NCBI GenBank assembly: GCA_964390645.1
Contig: CAYMLL010000336.1
Coordinates: 1 to 7,515, forward strand
Origin: CAYMLL01 sp964390645
GTDB lineage: Bacteria > Planctomycetota > UBA8108
Reading direction: 5' to 3'
DNA length: 7,515 bases
Shown: one piece after another, positions 1-7,515 of the stretch
How the letters are laid out: each line of letters opens with the position of its first letter
Numbering within the stretch: the first letter of the stretch is position 1
Translations under genes and position numbers: made by a program
The notes under the pieces: model-generated
The model's database searches: none
What the model was told of the DNA's origin: nothing
Seen by the model: the letters and a program-made list of their open reading frames with translations, nothing else

Positions 1-50
1 GCGCTTCCTTGCCGGCCTCCCCTGGCTCGACCCCGGCGCTGGTTTCCGTG

Positions 51-81
51 CCTCGATGACCTGCCTCGATGACCTGCCTCG
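51..81. repeat. 13-bp tandem duplication, about 2.4 copies
   Basis: The unit CCTCGATGACCTG occurs perfectly at 51-63 and 64-76, followed by a partial copy CCTCG at 77-81. Thirteen is not a multiple of three, so gain or loss of a unit shifts any reading frame crossing it. It looks like a slippage duplication. I see no further copies in the window. Confidence 0.9.
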
Positions 82-168
82 TGGATCCGCTCCCACGGCC
101 TCGGGTTTCGTCTCCTGTCGAGGCGTTTGAAACGTTCTGCACGGTCGCGATCTCCCCCGAGTCGCTGG

Positions 169-223
169 CGTGGGTTGGCCGGGGTGAGGCGGGAAGGGTC
201 TTCCGGGGTGAGCCCGGCCCACG
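169..223. repeat. Nested inverted repeat, possible stem-loop
   Basis: An outer arm GGCCGGG at 177-183 pairs with CCCGGCC at 213-219. It can be extended by CGTG at 169-172 with CACG at 220-223 if GGTT at 173-176 is bulged out. Inside it, GGAAG at 192-196 pairs with CTTCC at 200-204 around a three-base loop. A 10-bp direct repeat, CCGGGGTGAG, occupies 179-188 and 203-212. There is no T-tract, so this is not a standard intrinsic terminator. In DNA this GC-rich, chance pairing is a serious alternative. Confidence 0.35.
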
Positions 224-420
224 GGAATGAGCTGCACGAAGCGCGGCTCCGTCCTGACTCCTGCGAGCGCTCGGGGCGGGGCAAAACGTCACATCCGCTC
301 GCCGTGAAGTTCATGCGGATCTGATCTCCGACCTCACCTCGTTCCCGTACTCGGGGTGGAGCGATTTCAGGGGACCGGGTGACGCTGGTCTCGAAGATGA
401 CGCGGATTTCCGGGCGGGAT

Positions 421-449
421 TTGAACTCGACGGAATTCGATCTTACGAT
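421..449 (+). promoter_or_regulatory. Possible sigma-70-like promoter for the sulfatase operon
   Basis: TTGAAC at 421-426 and TACGAT at 444-449 are separated by 17 bases. Each hexamer matches four of six consensus positions. The pair lies in a locally less GC-rich patch about 110 bases before the sulfatase start, in the right orientation for the operon. A 10-bp perfect palindrome, TACGATCGTA (444-453), covers the -10-like element and could be an operator. Promoter rules in planctomycetes are poorly known, so this is a candidate only. Confidence 0.3.
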
Positions 450-560
450 CGTACGCGCTTCCACGCGGCAAGGATGTCGGAAGATCGACGGACGCTCCGA
501 GAACGGTGAGAGAGTCCGGCAGATGAGTCGCACGATTCGAGGACAGCGACGACCGCGATC

Positions 561-2325
561 ATGAGCTGGAACACGCTCGTTCACCTCTTCTGTATGAGCA
601 TCGCGCTCTCGACAGGCCCCCGTCCAGCTCGCGCCGCGGAGAGCCCCAACGTGATCCTCATCGTTTGCGATGACCTGAACGACTACGTCGAGGGACTCGG
701 CGGTCATCCGCAATCGCGAACGCCCGGCATCGCTCGACTGAGCCGAAGCGGCGTGTCATTCACGCAGGCTCATTGCAACATTCCGATTTGCGGGCCATCG
801 CGAGCCAGCCTCTTCACGGGGATTTACCCCCACGACTCCGGCTGCTACGGGTTTCGACGCTGGGATGAATACGAGGTCCTGAGGAACTCGCGGACGCTGA
901 TGCATCACTTCCGCGCCAACGGCTACCACACCCTGGGGACGGGAAAGCTGATGCACCATTTGAGTCGCCGAGAGTGGGTCGAGTACGGGAACGTCGCCGA
1001 TTATGGCCCGTTCGCGTTTGATGGCTCCCGGCGCGTCGCTCACCCCGGTGTACCGTCGCCGTTTCGCGATATCGGTACGGTCGACGGGTCGTTCGGTCCC
1101 TTGGTCAGGCTCGAGAATCGAGTGTTCGCGGACGGGAGATCCTACAGCTGGCGCACCGGGGGTTGGCGGAAGATCCGTGATCTTCGGGTGGACTCCCAGG
1201 AAGACCGAGAGGCGACCGCCGACGAGCTCAATGGAAGGTGGGCGGTGGAGAGATTGCGCGATCTGGCGAACCGTCCGTCGGGCAAGCCGTTCTTCATGGG
1301 CGTCGGCTTCATTCGCCCCCACACACCGTTGATCGTTCCGGAGCGTTTCTTCAGACGATTCCCGCTCGACTCCATCGAGCTTCCGGTGATCAAGCCCGGC
1401 GATGTCGAGGACACCCACGCAGGCTCGGTTCGTGGCAAACCCGGCAGCAAGGAGCCGAACGCGAATCGTACGGCGGACATGGGATCCCGGCTGTTCTCGA
1501 AGCTGATCGCCTCGTACGATTCGCAGGACGAGGCACTCAGGCGCTTCATCCAGGCCTATCTGGCCAGCGTTGCTGCGGTCGACGAGCTGATCGGCGACAT
1601 TCTGGACGCGGTGGACAGGTTCGGCCTCGAGGGCAACACCATCGTCATCGTCACCAGCGATCACGGCTGGGGAATGGGCGAGAAGGACTACCTGTACAAG
1701 AACTCGCTGTGGGAGGAAAGCACACGGGTCCCGTTGATCATCCGCGCTCCGGGTGTCACGAAGGCGGGACGAGTTTGCGATCAGCCGGTTTCGTTGATCG
1801 ACCTGTATCCGACACTGATCGATCTCTGCGGATTGAGTGGTGAGACGAAGATGAACGAAAAGGGGCATTCACTCGGCGGGCACAGTCTGAAACCACTTCT
1901 GATCGCTCCGCAAAGCGAGGAGTGGTCCGGACCCGACGCAGTTCTGACCTCGCTCTACAAGTGGTCGAAGGAGTATGATCCCGCGCGGCAAAGTTATTCG
2001 CTGCGGACAAGGAGATGGCGCTACATCCGCTACGCCAACGGCAAGGAAGAGCTGTACCGGAACACGGTTGATCCCTACGAGTGGAATAACCTCGCCGACG
2101 ATCCGGGGCAGGCTTCTCGGCTGAAGTCGTTCCGTGAGAAGCTCGAGGCGAGACTCCCGGAGCCGGGGACAGTGCCGCCTCAATCATCTCCTGGACCGGA
2201 GGCCACGACCGAGGCAGCACGCGAAGCTGCAGCCTGGAAGGCGAAGTATTTCGCCAAGCATCCGGATGCCGACACCGACGGAGACGGCAGACTGTCCTGG
2301 TACGAGTTGAGGACTCACAGAGCCG

Positions 2326-2345
<20 letters not shown>
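561..2345 (+). CDS. Secreted Cys-type sulfatase, iduronate-2-sulfatase-like, with C-terminal EF-hand loop
   Basis: A 594-residue sulfatase predicted to hydrolyse sulfate esters outside the cytoplasm. Residues 1-25 form a Sec-type signal peptide, with ARA at 23-25 as the likely cleavage site, although its n-region lacks basic residues. The active site looks complete. D37-D38 are metal ligands, and C77-G-P-S-R81 is the CxPxR motif whose Cys becomes formylglycine. K129 lies in GTGK, H254 in IRPHTP, D367-H368 in TSDHGW, and K380 in YLYKNS. The CDDLND start and the GKLMHH segment resemble the iduronate-2-sulfatase branch; the true substrate is unknown. A Pro/Ala-rich linker (about 533-558) leads to a canonical EF-hand loop at 571-582 (D571, D573, D575, G576, E582). 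ATG 561 is the first start after an in-frame TGA at 507-509, though no good Shine-Dalgarno is seen. It overlaps the next gene by 20 nt, implying co-transcription. No formylglycine-generating enzyme is encoded here. Confidence 0.95.
2307..2313 (+). promoter_or_regulatory. Shine-Dalgarno-like site for the PSCyt1/DUF1553 gene
   Basis: TTGAGGA, containing GAGGA at 2309-2313, lies 12 bases before ATG 2326, inside the sulfatase coding sequence. The spacing is long for a strong site. It supports ATG 2326, which is also the only ATG, GTG or TTG that leaves the signal peptide intact: codons 2-29 contain no alternative start. Confidence 0.35.
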
Positions 2346-5157
<2,812 letters not shown>

Positions 5158-6681
5158 ATGTCCGAGAACGACCCCGAGCGACTTTCCTCACACGGTCGAC
5201 GACTTCTCGATCGTCGCAGCTTTCTCCACACCGCGGGTCTGTCCACGGCCGGCCTCGCACTGGCCGGCATGCTCGATGCGGAGGGCTTGCTCGCGCAGGA
5301 GCCGAGGACCGTTGGCGGCAAGGCTCCGATTCGCCCGGGCATCGCGCCCAGCGAACCCTACGCGGCGCGCATGCCTCACTTCGAGGCGGCTGCGAAGCGG
5401 GTACTGGTGATCTACTGTCCGGGCGCCGTGAGCCACATCGATACGTTCGACTACAAGCCGGCACTCGTCGAGCTTCACGGCAAGAAGCCGCCCGGACTGC
5501 CCGCGGTCACCTTCGAAGGGCCCACCGGCAACATCGCCAGGTCATTCTGGGACTTCAAGCCACGCGGCGAGACAGGGAAGATGGTTTCCGATCTGCTTCC
5601 TCACCTCGCCAAGCACGTGGACGACTGTTGTTTCCTTCACGCGTTGACAACCGATACGAGTGCTCATCCGCAGGGTGAGAACCTCGTGAACACCGGCTTC
5701 ACGATGGAGGGATTCCCGTCGTTCGGAGCGTGGGTGACGTACGCACTGGGGACCGAGAACGAGGAGCTGCCTTCCTTCGTCGCGATCAACGATCCTCGCG
5801 GTCTCGCGCGCAGCGGCAAGAACAACTTCGGCAACGGCTTTCTGCCGGCGGCGTTTCAGGGTACGGACTTCAACGCGAAGAGCCCTCCGAACAACTTGCA
5901 GCGGCCCGGGTCGCTGTCGGCAAGAGCCGATCGAGCCACGGTGGAGCTGCTGAGGAGGTTGAACGACGGCCATCTCGAGAAGTATCCTGGAGACGCGGAC
6001 CTGGCGGGGCGCATCGCCAGTTACGAGCTGGCGGGCAGGATGCAAACCTCGGTTCCGGAGGTCATGGATCTGTCAGGAGAGAAGGCGTCGACGCTCGAGG
6101 CGTACGGCGTCGAAGGCGGTAGCCAGTTGCGCGGCCAGTACGCCAGGAACTGCATCCTCGCCCGGCGCTTGATCGAGAAGGGGGTGCGTGTCGTTCAGCT
6201 GTTCAACGGTAGTGACCCCTCCGGCGGCAACGGCATCACGAACTGGGACTCGCATTCGAACATCGCGAGGACACACGCGATGCAGGCCGAGATCATGGAT
6301 CGGCCGACAGCGGCCCTCATCGCCGACATCAAGCAACGTGGGCTGCTGGAGGATACGCTCATCGTCTGGGCGACGGAGTTCGGACGCATGCCGTTCCTGC
6401 AGGCCAACGGCACCGGTCGCGACCACAACCCCGGCGCCTTCACGTGCTTTCTGGTCGGTGCCGGAGTGAAGAGAGGCTTCAGCTTCGGGGAGAGTGACGA
6501 GTTCGGATTCAAGGCAGCCGTCGACAAGACGACCGTTTACGACTTCAACGCGACATTGTTGCATCTGATGGGGCTCGACCACGAATGCTTGACCTTCTAC
6601 CACAACGGCCTCGAGCGACGGTTGACCAACGTCCACGGGGAGGTCGTGAAGGACGTGCTGGCTCGAGGTCCCGGGAAGTGA
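5158..6681 (+). CDS. DUF1501 family protein with Tat signal
   Basis: A 507-residue DUF1501 protein. The N-terminus carries a twin-arginine motif, D18-R19-R20-S-F-L23, followed by a moderately hydrophobic stretch (about 25-38) and a possible cleavage site after A46. This predicts export of a folded, probably cofactor-bearing protein. Family landmarks are present: CPGAVSHIDTFDYKP (about 87-101), GKNNFGNGFLPAAFQGTDF (about 220-238), NWDSH (362-366), ATEFGRMP (405-412) and GRDHNPGAF (420-428). The family is, to my knowledge, placed in the alkaline phosphatase/sulfatase superfamily. D95, D364, H366, E407, D422 and H423 are plausible metal ligands by inference, but there is no CxPxR nucleophile. 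ATG 5158 follows the preceding TAG with no gap and no visible Shine-Dalgarno, suggesting termination-reinitiation coupling. Adjacency to a DUF1553 gene is the usual arrangement. The biochemical role is not established. Confidence 0.94.
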   Translation: MSENDPERLSSHGRRLLDRRSFLHTAGLSTAGLALAGMLDAEGLLAQEPRTVGGKAPIRPGIAPSEPYAARMPHFEAAAKRVLVIYCPGAVSHIDTFDYKPALVELHGKKPPGLPAVTFEGPTGNIARSFWDFKPRGETGKMVSDLLPHLAKHVDDCCFLHALTTDTSAHPQGENLVNTGFTMEGFPSFGAWVTYALGTENEELPSFVAINDPRGLARSGKNNFGNGFLPAAFQGTDFNAKSPPNNLQRPGSLSARADRATVELLRRLNDGHLEKYPGDADLAGRIASYELAGRMQTSVPEVMDLSGEKASTLEAYGVEGGSQLRGQYARNCILARRLIEKGVRVVQLFNGSDPSGGNGITNWDSHSNIARTHAMQAEIMDRPTAALIADIKQRGLLEDTLIVWATEFGRMPFLQANGTGRDHNPGAFTCFLVGAGVKRGFSFGESDEFGFKAAVDKTTVYDFNATLLHLMGLDHECLTFYHNGLERRLTNVHGEVVKDVLARGPGK

Positions 6682-6744
6682 CGGAGAACATCGGTCAACG
6701 TTCGGTTTCGCCGTGGAGCGTCGGGGAATACGGGGTACGTCGCT

Positions 6745-6784
6745 TGCTCGAGGCAGCTCACGGGTGCTCGAGGCAGCTCACGGG
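6745..6784. repeat. Perfect 20-bp tandem duplication
   Basis: The unit beginning TGCTCGAGGCAGC and ending TCACGGG is present at 6745-6764 and repeated without mismatch at 6765-6784. The next base differs, so there are exactly two copies. Each copy includes the palindrome CTCGAG. It lies about 60 bases after the DUF1501 stop codon. It looks like a recent slippage duplication in noncoding DNA. Confidence 0.9.
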
Positions 6785-6955
6785 GAGATTCCCGCCGTCG
6801 ACCACCGGAGGTCCACGGCTCACCTCACGACGCACTGTCGGAAAGGGGGATACCGGCGGTGGCCAACGCTTGATGGGGGATGCGCCCATCTTCGGACGGC
6901 CGACGGTGCGTGATCATGCTGGAAGGCGGTACGGCGCGCACCGCACTCGAGCTCT

Positions 6956-6970
6956 CGCGATGCGCGATGC
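6956..6970. repeat. 7-bp tandem duplication
   Basis: CGCGATG is repeated directly at 6956-6962 and 6963-6969, with a further C at 6970. It lies about 37 bases before the start of the membrane-protein gene. It is short enough to be chance, but is of the same kind as the longer duplications in the two spacers. Confidence 0.7.
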
Positions 6971-7006
6971 TACGGATCGTGGAACCACTCGAGGACCCGA
7001 ACCCAT

Positions 7007-7515
7007 ATGAAGATCCCGCTGTTCATTCTCGTCACGCTGCTCGGCATGTGCGTCGTGATCGGAATCGCGTTCGTGACACCCCAGGTGCCCTTCGAGGATG
7101 TCCTCCGGGAGGACGGCAGTGTGGAACGAATCATCAAGAGCCACGGATTCGCCCACGGATCTTACCCCAGCATGGATCAGGGTGGCCCCGGCGCTGAACG
7201 CCACGAGAAGACGCTCTGGGTCGGGTGGGCCTTCGTTTCCCTCAGCGTCCTCTTCTTCACCGGCTGTCTCCTCTTGGGGGCTGCGCGGCACGGCAAGCTC
7301 GGCCCGACCAGGGTGCCTTTTCTGATCGGAACCGCGGTGTTCCTGCTCATCTTCACTGCGCTCATCTTCTCCTATCGGAGCTACATGCTCGAGGACGCCC
7401 ACAGCCTCTTCCTGTCGTTTCCGAGACCGACCGCGTGGATGTTGCTGGCGGTGTGGCCCTTCCCCCTCTTCTTCATGGCTCTCTACTACGTCTTCTTTGA
7501 CAGCTGGCACTTCAC
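7007..7515 (+). CDS. Multi-spanning membrane protein of unknown function, 3'-truncated by the window edge
   Basis: An open frame of 169 full codons runs off the right edge without a stop. Four hydrophobic segments are predicted at about residues 3-23, 69-91, 103-123 and 143-164. A hydrophilic stretch of about 45 residues lies between the first and second (VPFEDVLREDGSV onward, rich in charged and Gly residues). The visible part ends in an aromatic stretch, LYYVFFDSWHF. ATG 7007 begins directly before the first hydrophobic helix; upstream, only GAGG at 6991-6994 resembles a Shine-Dalgarno, at 12 bases. I do not recognise the family. Small proteins with this look can precede sodium:solute symporter genes, but that is a weak impression. 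The 325-bp gap makes membership in the sulfatase operon uncertain. The opposite-strand frame at 6914-7510 is highly charged, as expected for the antisense of membrane helices. Confidence 0.75.
   Translation, partial: MKIPLFILVTLLGMCVVIGIAFVTPQVPFEDVLREDGSVERIIKSHGFAHGSYPSMDQGGPGAERHEKTLWVGWAFVSLSVLFFTGCLLLGAARHGKLGPTRVPFLIGTAVFLLIFTALIFSYRSYMLEDAHSLFLSFPRPTAWMLLAVWPFPLFFMALYYVFFDSWHF

Larger units (their letters stand above)
1..560. other. Leader region without a recognised gene
   Basis: No convincing complete gene is seen before the sulfatase. Two short plus-strand open frames (127-324 and 379-564) are arginine- and serine-rich and resemble no family I know. The plus-strand frame entering from the left edge ends at a TGA at 128-130 after 42 codons. 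The first 288 bases lack stop codons in all three minus-strand frames, and a minus-strand ATG at 314-312 opens a frame that leaves the window on the left. An unrecognised partial minus-strand gene is therefore possible but unproven. The region also holds a 13-bp tandem duplication, a nested inverted repeat at 169-223 and a promoter-like pair at 421-449. Confidence 0.6.
6682..7006. other. Spacer between the operon and the membrane-protein gene
   Basis: This 325-bp stretch has no convincing gene. Open frames crossing it (6585-7010 and 6713-6913, plus strand) are Arg/Gly-rich, and one overlaps the DUF1501 coding end. It contains a perfect 20-bp tandem duplication and a 7-bp tandem duplication. 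There is also an inverted repeat, CGGTGCG at 6904-6910 with CGCACCG at 6937-6943 around a 26-base loop. I find no GC-hairpin plus T-tract terminator and no clear promoter hexamers, so where the operon transcript ends cannot be told. Confidence 0.6.

Noticed and set aside
127..324. Plus-strand 65-codon frame in the leader
   Set aside because: Its low-complexity Arg/Ser/Pro composition is typical of chance frames in GC-rich DNA, and no Shine-Dalgarno or homologue is recognisable.
379..564. Plus-strand frame from GTG 379 whose stop overlaps the sulfatase start as ATGA
   Set aside because: The ATGA overlap suggested a leader peptide with translational coupling. However, the protein is Arg-rich and unlike any family, and the best promoter candidate lies inside it.
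756..1868. Minus-strand open frame of 370 codons opposite the sulfatase
   Set aside because: It is codon-aligned antisense to a gene with a complete active site; GC-rich codon use removes antisense stops. Its deduced protein has no recognisable motif.
6904..6943. Inverted repeat CGGTGCG/CGCACCG as a transcription terminator
   Set aside because: The loop is 26 bases and no T-tract follows, so it does not look like an intrinsic terminator.
6585..7010. Plus-strand 141-codon frame bridging the DUF1501 end and the spacer
   Set aside because: It overlaps conserved DUF1501 coding sequence in another frame, runs through the 20-bp tandem duplication, and has Arg/Gly-rich shadow-like composition.
6914..7510. 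Minus-strand 198-codon frame at the right edge
   Set aside because: Its very high Glu/Arg content is what antisense of hydrophobic Leu/Phe codons gives; the plus-strand membrane protein explains the region better.

Overview
The window reads as a GC-rich chromosomal segment from a planctomycete-type bacterium, or a related PVC or metagenomic lineage. The main evidence is gene content. A PSCyt1/DUF1549/DUF1553 cytochrome-like protein sits directly upstream of a Tat-exported DUF1501 protein, with a formylglycine-type sulfatase in front of both. These families are strongly expanded and often adjacent in Planctomycetes, but they also occur in Verrucomicrobia, Lentisphaerae and other groups, so the phylum is inferred and not proven.

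Layout: positions 1-560 hold no recognised gene. This stretch contains a 13-bp tandem duplication, a nested inverted repeat, an unusual TpA-free and minus-strand stop-free segment at the left edge, and a possible sigma-70-like promoter near 421-449. Next comes a tight three-gene plus-strand operon: an iduronate-2-sulfatase-like sulfatase (561-2345), the PSCyt1-DUF1549-DUF1553 protein (2326-5157, overlapping the sulfatase by 20 nt) and the DUF1501 protein (5158-6681, starting on the base after the previous stop codon). A 325-bp spacer with two short tandem duplications follows. Last is the 5' part of a four-helix membrane protein (7007 to the right edge) of unknown function.

All three operon products carry export signals: Sec for the first two and twin-arginine for the third. 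The likely site of action is therefore outside the cytoplasm. The sulfatase retains the full expected active site and carries a C-terminal EF-hand loop. The second protein has two CxxCH heme-binding motifs and a discoidin-like, possibly sugar-binding, insertion. The third belongs to a family considered related to alkaline phosphatases and sulfatases. The simplest reading is an extracytoplasmic unit for a sulfated glycan or similar sulfate ester, in which desulfation is linked to a redox or hydrolytic step performed by two proteins of unknown biochemistry. The families are known. The function of the DUF1553/DUF1501 pair, and its coupling to the sulfatase, is the undescribed part.
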